Assembly (NCBI GenBank): GCA_029939535.1
Contig: JAOZST010000001.1
Coordinates: forward strand, 1-64,000
Direction: 5' to 3'
Origin: NBML01 sp029939535
Lineage (GTDB): Bacteria; Desulfobacterota; Desulfobacteria; Desulfobacterales; Desulfobacteraceae
Length of the DNA stretch: 64,000 nt
This document shows, piece after piece, positions 18,514 to 26,781 of the stretch. The translations under genes and the position numbers were made by a program. Under the pieces are notes generated by a model. It did no database searches. It had not been told where the DNA came from and was given only the letters and a program-made list of their open reading frames with translations. Every line of letters begins with the position of its first letter. The first letter of the stretch is position 1.

Positions 18514-19453
18514 AAGCACCTATAATATCGGACACAATCTGGTGTCTTACCACATCTTCCTTGGAAAAATAGATAAATTCAATTCCCTGGATTAAAGTCA
18601 GGATCTTTTTTGCCTCAACCAGGCCTGATTTTTTTCCGGTTGGCAGATCAATCTGGGTAATATCACCCGTAACAATGGCCTTGGACCCGTACCCGATGCG
18701 GGTTAAAAACATTTTCATCTGCTGGGAGGTTGTGTTTTGCGCCTCATCCAGGATGATAAATGCATTGTTCAGTGTCCGTCCCCTCATAAATGCAAGGGGG
18801 GCTATTTCAATTATATCCTGTTCAATATATGCCCTGGCCTTATCAAAATCAAGCATATCATATAATGCATCATAAAGGGGTCTGAGATATGGATCTATTT
18901 TATCCGCCAGATCACCGGGGAGAAATCCCAGGGCCTCTCCTGCTTCCACGGCCGGCCGGGTCAGGATGATTTTTTTTACCTTTCCCTTGGAAAAAGCTGC
19001 AACAGCCATGGCCATGGCAAGATAGGTTTTTCCTGTGCCGGCCGGGCCGATGGAAAATAGAATGTCATTGCTTTTGATAGCGTTTACATAAATATGCTGG
19101 GTAATGTTCCTTGGAACAATTGATTTGTTTTTGGCTGTTACAAAAACAGTATGCAGAAAGATATTTTTTAAAGGTGCCTGGGTGTTTCTTTTTATACTGT
19201 TAATGGCTGCGTCAAGATTTGCAGGCGTGAGTGTGAATTTTTCTTTTAAAAGGTCATATAACTGACAGATCAGTGTCTCAGCAGTATTGATATTTTGTTC
19301 ATCCCCGGATAGGGTCAGGGTGTTGCCCCTGGAGTTTATGGCAACATTAAACGTTTTTGAAATTTTTTCCAGATGGATATTGTGGTATCCAAAAAGTTTT
19401 TTTGCCAGCTCAATGTTTTGAAATTCAAGTTTTTTCATGGTCCTAGGGTGCAT
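18491..19453 (-). CDS. PhoH-family ATPase (PhoH/YbeZ)
   Basis: A 320-residue cytosolic P-loop ATPase of the PhoH/YbeZ group with an N-terminal KH-like segment. Walker A is GPAGTGKTYLAM near residue 134, RPAVEAGE and LGFLPGD are PhoH signatures, and Walker B is IILDEAQN. YbeZ partners YbeY in ribosome-associated RNA processing, matching its position two genes upstream of ybeY. A second in-frame ATG at 19438 sits directly after AGGACC and may be the true start. Divergent from cvpA across a 93-base gap. Confidence 0.95.
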   Translation of the reverse strand: MHPRTMKKLEFQNIELAKKLFGYHNIHLEKISKTFNVAINSRGNTLTLSGDEQNINTAETLICQLYDLLKEKFTLTPANLDAAINSIKRNTQAPLKNIFLHTVFVTAKNKSIVPRNITQHIYVNAIKSNDILFSIGPAGTGKTYLAMAMAVAAFSKGKVKKIILTRPAVEAGEALGFLPGDLADKIDPYLRPLYDALYDMLDFDKARAYIEQDIIEIAPLAFMRGRTLNNAFIILDEAQNTTSQQMKMFLTRIGYGSKAIVTGDITQIDLPTGKKSGLVEAKKILTLIQGIEFIYFSKEDVVRHQIVSDIIGAYEKNKNE

Positions 19454-19546
19454 TTTATTTGTGTAAAGGTCAATAAAAATCTTGACTAAAAAACCAGTAA
19501 ATTGGTATCTCTTTAGCCTTTAAAGGGATGAAGGGAAAGGGGGAAA

Positions 19547-20068
19547 ATGAACGCTTTTGATGTACTTGTTCTGGCAATTATTTCATTCTGCCTGATCAGG
19601 GGGCTCTTTAAGGGTCTTATAAGGGAAGTTTCAGGTATTATCGGTGTAGTAGCAGGTTTCTATGGTGCCAATAACTATTATTTTATTTTGACCCCATTTC
19701 TTGAACCTTTGATTGAAAAACCAGGAACCAGAAATCTTGTTGCTTTTTTTATACTGTTCTGCATTATTCTAATCTTTGTCGGCCTTGTTGCTGTCTTGAT
19801 TCGGAAATTTCTCAACCTTGTTTTTCTTGGGTGGGTGGATAGATCATTCGGGTTTGTTTTTGGCGGTGTCAAGGGGATATTGATAGGCTCTGCCCTGTTT
19901 ATAATGATGACTACATTTATTCCGGATAATTCCAGATTTTTATCGGATTCCAAATCAGCTCCCCATGTCGCAAAGGTTGCAGGTGCCATGACACTTTTTG
20001 TTTCCAAAAACATGAAAACCGATTTTTTAAAACATTTGGAAGGAATTAAAGCAAATTGGAAACAATAG
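19547..20068 (+). CDS. cvpA: CvpA-family membrane protein
   Basis: 173 residues with four hydrophobic helices: about 4-24 (VLVLAIISFCLI then GLIREVSGIIGVVAGF), 60-85 and 100-120. The family was named for colicin V production, but its molecular role is unclear; members sit in the inner membrane and matter for envelope integrity. A strong AAGGGGG lies just before the ATG. mazG overlaps its end by 13 bases in another frame. A plausible promoter, TTGACT at 19482-19487 with TATCTC 18 bases on, lies upstream. Confidence 0.85.
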   Translation: MNAFDVLVLAIISFCLIRGLFKGLIREVSGIIGVVAGFYGANNYYFILTPFLEPLIEKPGTRNLVAFFILFCIILIFVGLVAVLIRKFLNLVFLGWVDRSFGFVFGGVKGILIGSALFIMMTTFIPDNSRFLSDSKSAPHVAKVAGAMTLFVSKNMKTDFLKHLEGIKANWKQ

Positions 20069-20931
20069 TTCCCATTTTGGAGATTATCCGCAGACTCAGG
20101 AGTAAAAACGGGTGTGCCTGGGACCAGAAACAGACCCCTTTGACCATGTGGAAATGTCTGGCAGAGGAAACCTATGAACTGGAACAGGCCATTGTAAATG
20201 ATGATACTGAAAATATTTGCGAAGAGCTTGGGGATGTTCTGTTTCAACTCTTGTTTATAGTGGAGATTTTCACTGAAAATAACAGGTTTGATTTTTCCCG
20301 GGTGATTGATGGTGTTTCAAAAAAAATGATCCAACGACACCCCCATGTATATGATACAGCCGTTGTCAGTTCCGATGAAGAGCTGAGCCGGCAGTGGGAG
20401 CAGATCAAACAGCGGGAGAAGATCAAAAAACTTGAAATAAAACAAGCCCGAGAGAAAAAAGAATCCTTCCATAAAAAAAATTCTGAAATGGGAGTAAAGA
20501 ATTTAGATAAAAAAGAATACATGGAAATTGAAAACTCTGCCCTGGATTCCGTTCCCAGGGGGATGCCGGGATTGTTAAGGGCTTTGAAAGTATCCAAATG
20601 TGCGGTAAAAGAGGGATTTGAATGGGAAAATATTCACCAGATACTGGATACGGTAAAAGAAGAAATCCATGAGTTTGAAATTGCATTGGAAAAAGAGACC
20701 CAGGATGAGGCTATGATGGAATTTGGCGACATCCTTTTTTCCCTTGTTAATGTTGCACGGTTTGCAGGTTTTCATCCTGAAACTGCCCTTTCCAGCTCCA
20801 CAGCAAAATTCGAGGGACGATTCCGGCTAATGGAAAAAGCCCTTTATCAAGAGAAAACCAAACTTAAAAATCTTTCTTCAGAAGAAAAAGATCTGCAATG
20901 GAACAGGGCAAAACAGGGCTATGACAGGTAA
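20056..20931 (+). CDS. mazG: Nucleoside triphosphate pyrophosphohydrolase MazG
   Basis: Hydrolyses NTPs to NMP and pyrophosphate, a house-cleaning role. The 291 residues hold two MazG domains: an N-terminal one with NGCAWDQKQT, LAEETYELEQAI and ICEELGDVLFQLLF, and a C-terminal one with EGFEWENI, EEIHEFEIAL and MEFGDILFSLVNVARF. Between them is a charged linker of about 45 residues. The start is a TTG within the cvpA 3' end; no ATG occurs before the conserved core, and AAGGA lies 11 bases upstream. Its end overlaps the convergent flagellar-locus gene by 13 bases. Confidence 0.93.
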   Translation: METIVPILEIIRRLRSKNGCAWDQKQTPLTMWKCLAEETYELEQAIVNDDTENICEELGDVLFQLLFIVEIFTENNRFDFSRVIDGVSKKMIQRHPHVYDTAVVSSDEELSRQWEQIKQREKIKKLEIKQAREKKESFHKKNSEMGVKNLDKKEYMEIENSALDSVPRGMPGLLRALKVSKCAVKEGFEWENIHQILDTVKEEIHEFEIALEKETQDEAMMEFGDILFSLVNVARFAGFHPETALSSSTAKFEGRFRLMEKALYQEKTKLKNLSSEEKDLQWNRAKQGYDR

Positions 20932-21401
20932 TCCCCCCTCTGGAACTTAAGATATTCGGTCTGGGCCGCAACCACTGTCTGGGTAGCTACGTCTTTGAGG
21001 CCATTCTCTCCTGTTCCCAGTGATGCTGTTTCCTTTAGCAGGTTGTCTGCATTCTGGCTTATCTGTTCCAGGACAGGTGCAATGCTTTTCAGAGACACCC
21101 CAGGGTCTTCCAGTTTACTTGCATAGGCATCCAGCAATTCCAGGAGGCTGTCTGTTTTTCCGGACACGACATATGACTGGTCCTGAATGTGAAGATCAGT
21201 AGATGTGATTTCTCCTAAAGCGGGTGCTTTTGTGTTCCCCATTTCAGGTGGCTCCGTTTTATCCGTTTTATTATTTGGTTTTTTATCTAGGGCTTTTGTC
21301 AGGACATTGCTGAATTCGCCTTTTTCCCTGGTCTTTGGTGCTCCGATAGACTCATTGCCAAGGGATTGTGTCAACTCATTTATTTGATTGATGCCTGCCA
21401 T
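20919..21401 (-). CDS. Unknown protein, probable flagellar gene under sigma-54 control
   Basis: 160 residues not recognised as a named family. The N-terminus and linker are hydrophilic and disordered-looking (a KPNNKTDKTEPPEMG stretch), while residues 80-160 form helices ending in ATQTVVAAQTEYLKFQRGDYLS. No signal peptide or membrane segment. It lies 180 bases downstream of flgM on the same strand, and a consensus sigma-54 promoter sits 34 bases before its ATG, as is usual for flagellar structural or export genes in this group. The small size, a disordered N-terminus and helical C-terminus would suit an exported axial or rod-associated protein or a chaperone, but that is inference. Confidence 0.6.
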   Translation of the reverse strand: MAGINQINELTQSLGNESIGAPKTREKGEFSNVLTKALDKKPNNKTDKTEPPEMGNTKAPALGEITSTDLHIQDQSYVVSGKTDSLLELLDAYASKLEDPGVSLKSIAPVLEQISQNADNLLKETASLGTGENGLKDVATQTVVAAQTEYLKFQRGDYLS

Positions 21402-21434
21402 GCTAGTCTCCTTATTATATTTGGAGATATAAAA

Positions 21435-21450
21435 AGCAAAACACGTGCCA
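21435..21450 (-). promoter_or_regulatory. Sigma-54 promoter (-24/-12)
   Basis: On the minus strand the sequence reads TGGCACGTGTTTTGCT, an exact match to the TGGCAC-N5-TTGCT consensus for RpoN. It lies about 34 bases upstream of the ATG of the 160-residue gene at 21401. It needs an enhancer-binding activator, which is not in the window. Confidence 0.85.
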
Positions 21451-21581
21451 GATTTTAATTTTATTGATTTTTTTGAGAAAGAACCTTGTTCTGTATGGGT
21501 TTAAGACTCTTGTATTAAAACATGGGGAAAGGAAAAAATTAAATCAGGAAAGAATGGACCGGGAAAAAATTGCTCTTTTAT

Positions 21582-21875
21582 TCAACCCATGCTGTCTATG
21601 ATGTCGCCCATCATTCTTTCAGCAACCTGCTCTGCATTGACATTATACTGGTTGGCCTGTACCTGTTGTTTTAAATCTGACACCATTTTTTTACGATCAG
21701 CTGGCTCTGTGTCCATGGCTGCTGATATTTTCTGGAGCTCTATGGTCTTTTGGGAGAGATTTATGCTGTCAGTTTTGCTTTCCTCGGCAGCCTTTTCCAT
21801 ATTGCTGCCTTTGGTAACAGGATTGGCCTGGTTTGTATATGGCATATAATTGGGCGTGGAACTGGAAATTTTCAT
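21582..21875 (-). CDS. flgM: Anti-sigma-28 factor FlgM
   Basis: 97 residues, typical FlgM. It has a disordered N-terminal half and the sigma-28-binding C-terminal helices: DSINLSQKTIELQKI, then RKKMVSDLKQQVQANQYNVNAEQVAERMM. FlgM holds FliA inactive until the hook is complete and is then exported through the flagellar machine. It follows the DVU0524-like gene by 12 bases, and both are served by a sigma-28-type promoter, so FliA drives its own inhibitor, a known feedback. Confidence 0.93.
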   Translation of the reverse strand: MKISSSTPNYMPYTNQANPVTKGSNMEKAAEESKTDSINLSQKTIELQKISAAMDTEPADRKKMVSDLKQQVQANQYNVNAEQVAERMMGDIIDSMG

Positions 21876-21887
21876 GGGGTGACCTCC

Positions 21888-22307
21888 TCAGGATTCCATA
21901 TTGTTGTTAGCAACTTGACGTGCAAGTTCTGTCATTCTTTTTACAACAAAGATAGAATCTTCAACGGACAGGGTTTTGGTTATCTTGTTGTCGTTATCGT
22001 CAACGCTTGTGTAGGTGAATTGATTTTTGCCCTTGGTAAAATCTAATTTTTTCCCAAATTCTTTTTCAATCTGTTCAGTAATCTGTTCTTCGTTTTCCTG
22101 TTTTGGGCCTTCAGTGATAATCCTGTCAACAATATTTGTGGCAACTTTTTCAATGATGGCCTGGCGCTTACCTTCAGAGGAAATATGAACGCTGTCAGCA
22201 GAAACTTTATCGGCTGCACCCAGTTTTTTGCTGAGTATTTTGCCCTGGCTCAACTGTCTTGAGTAAACTTTCAGGACATTTTGTATTTGGTACGAAGGTA
22301 TTTGCAT
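21888..22307 (-). CDS. DVU0524-type FlgM-associated protein
   Basis: 139 residues. The N-terminal SYQIQNVLKVYSRQLSQGK and VHISSEGKRQAIIEKVATNIVDRI segments resemble the small protein found next to flgM in Desulfovibrio (DVU0524 family). No signal peptide or membrane helix; mostly helical with a beta-rich NQFTYTSVDDNDNKI insertion. It is the first gene of a two-gene unit with flgM, directly downstream of the sigma-28 promoter. Biochemical role not known; position suggests flagellar regulation or export. Confidence 0.75.
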   Translation of the reverse strand: MQIPSYQIQNVLKVYSRQLSQGKILSKKLGAADKVSADSVHISSEGKRQAIIEKVATNIVDRIITEGPKQENEEQITEQIEKEFGKKLDFTKGKNQFTYTSVDDNDNKITKTLSVEDSIFVVKRMTELARQVANNNMES

Positions 22308-22328
22308 TTAATTTTCTCCTTAAACACA

Positions 22329-22355
22329 TTATCGGAAAGGGAAAATAAAACTTTA
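22329..22355 (-). promoter_or_regulatory. Sigma-28 (FliA) promoter
   Basis: On the minus strand: TAAAGTTT, an 11-base spacer, then TCCGATAA. This matches the FliA consensus TAAAGTTT-N11-GCCGATAA at 15 of 16 positions. It lies 22 bases before the ATG of the DVU0524-type gene and should transcribe it with flgM. Confidence 0.88.
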
Positions 22356-22364
22356 GGATTTTTT

Positions 22365-23657
22365 TTAATCGTCAAAATTACCGTCAGGGCCCTTGTCAGA
22401 AGTGATGTTGGAGGCTTTTACGATTATTTTTTCCCTGGTCCATTCCGATTCTAACTCAATTTTTTCTGCTTTAAATCCCGGGGTATGGGATTGTGTTTTT
22501 AATATTTCAGAAATAACAATATCTGCTGTGTCACCAGCATTAAATACATCCGTAAGGAGGTTGTAAGCAAATTCTTCCACATTGTCTGCCATTCTTTGTC
22601 TGATTTTTTTGGGCTGGGCATTTAAATGATTTTCAAAGGGAAGATTCAGTTTCTTGAAATCTCCGCCCTTTAAATTATTTGCATTTGCATAGTCAAGCAT
22701 CCTGGACCACATCTCTTCTGTAACACCCTGTTCTTTTTGCTTGATGAAATTTCCCTGGTCATCCAGAATGGCATTTCCGTAATCATTGACCTTAACGCCC
22801 CAGGAAATCATCTGCAGGGCTGTGGCAACATTGGCTTTTGTTGTTCTGGTTTTTGATGCGATCTGTCTGAGTCTGTCGGAATTATTACCCGAGGTGCCGT
22901 GCTGGGCCCCGGATACTCCGTAGGGGGCAAGAACTTCATGGATCAGGGTGGTGAGTTCAACGTTTATGCCTGTGCCGCTTTGTTCGATGCCGTGGGTGGT
23001 GCCATTGTTTAATGCAATCCAGTCGGGAAAGATATTATGGGCATTGAGCCCCTGGATGAGAAAGGATGCTTCCTCATCTGTGGAAAGTCCCTGCTTTCCT
23101 TTGATTTCTCCCACCTCTGTCTCAAGACCAGCCCATTCAGGGACAAATGGATATAATTCAAGGTTGGCAAGCAGGTTCTGGTCATCGGGCAGATGGGAAG
23201 CATCAATGGCAATGGAGGTAAGTCCGGCATCAAATAGAGATTCTATCTCTGCTTTGGCAGGTTCTATATCTGACTGGGTTTTTATACCAAAGTGATCCCC
23301 ATGGATGGCAACGGGAATTGTAATGCCAAGTTCATTCATTATGGCATCGGTCAATGTTGCCATATTCCAAAGGCTTACAGGGCAATAGGCATTGGTGCCG
23401 CCTTCTGATCTGGCAATCTCGATGATAATTGCGGCGTCGGCTCTCTGGGCTGCAGCCAGGGTTCCCCGCAGAACAAAGGAATTTCTTGCATTGGCAGCAA
23501 TGGTCATGCAGTTTCCTTTTGCAAGCATTGCCTGGTCAATATATTTTCCGCTTACAATAAGTGCCTTGGAGTTTGGAAATAATTTTTTTATATTTGCCGG
23601 CCTGCCGTAATCAAGGGCAGTGTTAAAATCTTTGGAATAATTATTTGAAGTTGTCAT
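22365..23657 (-). CDS. Class II fructose-bisphosphate aldolase family protein
   Basis: 430 residues. Zinc-dependent aldolase signatures are present: the catalytic region IPVAIHGDHFGI with metal-binding histidine, ETEVGEIKGKQG, the NNGTTHG metal ligand loop and GAQHGTSGN phosphate-binding loop. The family cleaves fructose 1,6-bisphosphate, or related sugar phosphates, to triose phosphates in glycolysis and gluconeogenesis. It is longer than the E. coli enzyme (about 360) owing to C-terminal extension, and fits the long form seen in many Deltaproteobacteria. ATG follows AAGGAGG. A TetR-type palindrome lies 86 bases upstream, which may bring it under the neighbouring regulator. Confidence 0.88.
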   Translation of the reverse strand: MTTSNNYSKDFNTALDYGRPANIKKLFPNSKALIVSGKYIDQAMLAKGNCMTIAANARNSFVLRGTLAAAQRADAAIIIEIARSEGGTNAYCPVSLWNMATLTDAIMNELGITIPVAIHGDHFGIKTQSDIEPAKAEIESLFDAGLTSIAIDASHLPDDQNLLANLELYPFVPEWAGLETEVGEIKGKQGLSTDEEASFLIQGLNAHNIFPDWIALNNGTTHGIEQSGTGINVELTTLIHEVLAPYGVSGAQHGTSGNNSDRLRQIASKTRTTKANVATALQMISWGVKVNDYGNAILDDQGNFIKQKEQGVTEEMWSRMLDYANANNLKGGDFKKLNLPFENHLNAQPKKIRQRMADNVEEFAYNLLTDVFNAGDTADIVISEILKTQSHTPGFKAEKIELESEWTREKIIVKASNITSDKGPDGNFDD

Positions 23658-23742
23658 GTTTTCCTCCTTGGGGATTTTATGGCTTTGCAGATACTTGTCT
23701 TTTTGGCATGAAAATCGGTCAAAATCAAGAATTATCGAAATA

Positions 23743-23758
23743 ATGAATAAATATTCAT
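23743..23758. promoter_or_regulatory. Palindromic operator, distal copy
   Basis: ATGAAT-AAAT-ATTCAT, a dyad with 6-base arms (7 bases counting the next inner pair). The same ATGAAT-N4-ATTCAT pattern recurs 157 bases downstream over the tetR promoter. It lies between the divergent aldolase and tetR genes. Confidence 0.6.
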
Positions 23759-23869
23759 AAATAGTTTTTTTGGAAAATTACTATAGCTTTGAGTCTGTCT
23801 AATTTTTTATTATTATAAACCTTTGTAAAGATAAGATATTTTTTCTTTTTTGTGTAAAGGAATAGAACC

Positions 23870-23899
23870 TTGACATTTTGTAAAATCTTTTGTTAAATA
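23870..23899 (+). promoter_or_regulatory. tetR promoter
   Basis: TTGACA (23870-23875), a 17-base spacer and TTAAAT (23893-23898). The transcription start would fall near 23906, inside the proximal palindrome, an arrangement expected for autorepression. Confidence 0.6.
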
Positions 23900-23916
23900 A
23901 TGAATTATTATTCATT
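23899..23916. promoter_or_regulatory. Palindromic operator over the tetR transcription start
   Basis: AATGAAT-TATT-ATTCATT, perfect 7-base arms around a 4-base centre. It shares ATGAAT-N4-ATTCAT with the site at 23743-23758. TGAAT/ATTCA half-sites are also used by TetR-type fatty-acid regulators such as Bacillus FadR, though there with wider spacing. Confidence 0.65.
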
Positions 23917-23935
23917 TGATTGGGGTGACATTAGC

Positions 23936-24520
23936 TTGCAAAAAAATAAAACAGAAAAATACAGTAAAATACTCAATAGTGCAGGTGCTGTGTTTGCAGA
24001 ATTTGGATTTCACAAGGCCACCATTTCCCAGATTGCTGCTAAGGCAGGGGTTGCTGATGGCACTGTATACCTGTATTTTAAAAATAAAGACGATATCCTT
24101 TATCAATTCATTAGTTTTAAAACCCAGGTTGTATTTCAGAAAATGAATGCAGCAGTTGAAATGGGTCATAATGCAGAAGAAAAGCTCAGGAATTTGATAA
24201 GGTGTCATTTGCAGGAGTTTCAAAACGACAAAAACATGGCCATTATTTTTCAGTCGGAAGTTCGATACCTCCGGGAGATTGAGTCTCAAATCAAGGATAT
24301 TTCAAAGATGTATCTGGATCTGTTATCAGATATCATTGAACAGGGCCAGATCGAAGGATCCATGCGCCAGGACCTTTTTGTGGGGCTTGTGAAACGCTTT
24401 GTTCTCGGGGCAGTGGAAGGGGTTATCTCTACCTGGGTTTCCGCCCATGGACGGTATGAGCTGGTTTCCATGGCAGATCCCCTGGTGGACCTTTATCTGG
24501 CAGGAGTCAGGGGAAAATAA
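23936..24520 (+). CDS. TetR-family transcriptional regulator, probably of fatty-acid/ETF genes
   Basis: 194 residues from the TTG at 23936. The TetR N-terminal helix-turn-helix reads ILNSAGAVFAEFGFHKATISQIAAKAGVADGTVYLYFKNKDDI in the genome (given here only as landmarks ILNSAGAVFAE, TISQIAAKAGV and YLYFKNKDDI). The C-terminal domain is all-helical and resembles FadR/YsiA ligand domains. An upstream ATG at 23900 lies within the operator palindrome and lacks an RBS, whereas GGGGTG precedes the TTG by 8 bases. The gene is followed by the Fe-S oxidoreductase-etfBA operon, so control of acyl-CoA oxidation, with an acyl-CoA as effector, is likely but inferred. Confidence 0.85.
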   Translation: MQKNKTEKYSKILNSAGAVFAEFGFHKATISQIAAKAGVADGTVYLYFKNKDDILYQFISFKTQVVFQKMNAAVEMGHNAEEKLRNLIRCHLQEFQNDKNMAIIFQSEVRYLREIESQIKDISKMYLDLLSDIIEQGQIEGSMRQDLFVGLVKRFVLGAVEGVISTWVSAHGRYELVSMADPLVDLYLAGVRGK

Positions 24521-24570
24521 ATATCATACAGTAGATAAATGGCAAAAATTATTTGAATAAGGCTTTTTGC

Positions 24571-24599
24571 TTGACGGCAATGTTCATGTTTACTAAATC
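24571..24599 (+). promoter_or_regulatory. Candidate promoter of the ETF operon
   Basis: TTGACG (24571-24576), 17-base spacer, TAAATC (24594-24599). An ATTCAT half-site lies just downstream at 24613-24618, similar to the halves of the tetR operators, but no full palindrome is present. Confidence 0.4.
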
Positions 24600-24679
24600 T
24601 CTCTGAGCCTATATTCATAATAGTAAGAATCAAATATGCATATACAGAAATAAAAAATATATCAGGAGGGTATTTAGAA

Positions 24680-26743
24680 ATGTCTTCAATTATTGGTCCG
24701 GCAAGTTATAAATTGTTCGGGTTTTTTCCAACGGTTATCCTTTCATTTATTTTGCCGATTATTGGTATCGGGTTATTCGCTTATATTATGGCACGGCGGG
24801 CAGCTCCCCTTGTAAGAGCAGCCCCGGACGACCGGTTCAATGCCATTGGTAAGCGTATTAAAAATCTTGTTGTTATCTGGCTGGGTCAGTTCCGTCAGCC
24901 AAGGTATATGCTGGCAGGTGTGCTGCATATTTTTATTTTTGCAGGTTTTTTGATTTTATCCATTCGGTCCACCTCCCTTGTGGTCATTGGGTTGTCAGAT
25001 GGTTTTGTCCTGCCGGGATTTGGCGGCTGGCTGGGGTCTGTATATAACTTTATCAAAGATTACGCAGCCACCTTTGTATTGATTGCCTGTATTGTGGCAG
25101 CCATCCGAAGGGGAATCTATAAACCCCAGCGTTATGCTGTCCCGGAAAAATACGGCAAGGACCACACATCAGAAGCAGTGTTTGTATTGGGTATAATCGC
25201 TACTTTGATGATATCTGAAAGCTTGTTTGAGGCATCTGAACTTGCCTATGCATTCCAGCACACAGGTCAGGAACATTTTCTGGCCCCCCTTTCCCTGGTC
25301 TGGATTTTCAAAGCTATGCTGTCCCCGGCATCCCAGCAGTTTCTCCAGGGGCTTCATATTTTTATGTATTTTGTCCATGATGTGACATTTTTCTTTTTCC
25401 TTTGCTTCTTACCCCTGGGCAAGCATTTCCATGTAATTACTTCTATTTTTAATGTTTTTTTCATGAGAGTGCAAAAGGGCAATATCAAGCCTGTTCAGCA
25501 TGGGATTAAAGACGAGGAACTGGATGACCTGGAGTCTTTTGGCGTTAAGAAACTGGAGGATTTTACCTGGAAACATATGCTGGATTTTTATTCCTGTGCC
25601 GATTGCGGCAGGTGTTCGGATCAATGCCCGGCAAATGCCTGCGGAAGACCTCTTTCTCCAAGATTTATCACCATTAAAGCCAGGGATCTCATGTTTAAAA
25701 ATTATCCTCTGTCCGGTGAAATCTATAAGAGTGATCTACTGGTGGAGGATATTTACACGGAAGATGAAATCTGGTCATGCACCACCTGTGGTGCCTGTGA
25801 GGAAGAGTGTCCCCTTGGTATTGAATACATTGATAAAATGGTTGATATGCGCCGGGGCATGGTTGATGAGGGAATGGTACCCCAGTCATTGCAAAAACCC
25901 TTAAAAGCTCTGGAAAAAAGGGGAAATCCCTACGGGAAAATGGAGAAAAAACGGGCTGACTGGGCCAAGGATAAGGAGTTTAAAGCCAGTCATACCATAA
26001 AGGACCTGGGAAAAGAGTCTGCCGACACCCTGTACTTTGTTGATAGTATCACCTCCTATGATGATAATCTCCAGGAAGTGGCCAGAAGGACATCAATAAT
26101 ACTTGAGAAGGCAGGTGTTGATTTCGGTATCCTGGGCAAAGGTGAAAAGGACAGCGGTAATGAAGTCCTCAGGTTTGGTGAGGAAATGCTTTACCAGGAC
26201 CTTAAGGAACAGAACACCGAGGCTATCCTGGAATCCGGTGTCAAACAGATAGTAACCGCAGATCCCCATGCCTATAATGCCTTGAAAAATGATTATAAAG
26301 GTCTTCCCTTGGTCAGGCATATCAGTCAGGTGGTTGCGGAAAAGATTACCACAGGAGAACTGGATTTAAAGCCCTGCCAGGATAAGGACAAGGTTTATGT
26401 TTACCATGATCCATGTTACCTGGGACGTCATAACGGGATCTATGAGGACCCCAGGCAAGCCCTTGATGCCATTGACGGACTGACAAGGGTTGAACTTGAA
26501 AAAAGCCGGGACCGGTCTTTCTGCTGTGGCGGTGGAGGTCTCATGCTTTTTTATGAGCCGGAAGAAGAAACAAGAATGGGTGTTTTACGGGTGAATATGG
26601 CAGCAGAGGCCGGAGCAAATGTCATTGTAACTGCCTGTCCCTTCTGTCTGGTTAATATCCAGGATGCCATCAAGGTGGCAGGAAAAGAGGGAGAAATAGA
26701 GGCTTTGGATTTTACAGAGCTTATAGAATCACATTTAAATTAG
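24680..26743 (+). CDS. Membrane-bound heterodisulfide-reductase-like Fe-S oxidoreductase (EtfAB:quinone oxidoreductase type)
   Basis: 687 residues. The N-terminal 270 residues are NarI-like with about six membrane helices and histidines that could bind heme b. Next comes a ferredoxin region with CADCGRCSDQCP and CTTCGACEEECP, two 4Fe-4S sites. The C-terminal half has one complete CCG domain (HDPCYLGR, SFCCGGGG, TACPFCLVN), preceded by a CCG-like part without the cysteines. Proteins of this build accept electrons from reduced ETF and pass them to menaquinone, as shown for syntrophic and metal-reducing relatives. The adjoining etfB and etfA make that role very likely. SD AGGAGGG precedes the ATG. 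Confidence 0.9.
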   Translation: MSSIIGPASYKLFGFFPTVILSFILPIIGIGLFAYIMARRAAPLVRAAPDDRFNAIGKRIKNLVVIWLGQFRQPRYMLAGVLHIFIFAGFLILSIRSTSLVVIGLSDGFVLPGFGGWLGSVYNFIKDYAATFVLIACIVAAIRRGIYKPQRYAVPEKYGKDHTSEAVFVLGIIATLMISESLFEASELAYAFQHTGQEHFLAPLSLVWIFKAMLSPASQQFLQGLHIFMYFVHDVTFFFFLCFLPLGKHFHVITSIFNVFFMRVQKGNIKPVQHGIKDEELDDLESFGVKKLEDFTWKHMLDFYSCADCGRCSDQCPANACGRPLSPRFITIKARDLMFKNYPLSGEIYKSDLLVEDIYTEDEIWSCTTCGACEEECPLGIEYIDKMVDMRRGMVDEGMVPQSLQKPLKALEKRGNPYGKMEKKRADWAKDKEFKASHTIKDLGKESADTLYFVDSITSYDDNLQEVARRTSIILEKAGVDFGILGKGEKDSGNEVLRFGEEMLYQDLKEQNTEAILESGVKQIVTADPHAYNALKNDYKGLPLVRHISQVVAEKITTGELDLKPCQDKDKVYVYHDPCYLGRHNGIYEDPRQALDAIDGLTRVELEKSRDRSFCCGGGGLMLFYEPEEETRMGVLRVNMAAEAGANVIVTACPFCLVNIQDAIKVAGKEGEIEALDFTELIESHLN

Positions 26744-26781
26744 ATAGATAGCTGATAACCAAATTTTTTAAGGAGGCGATA

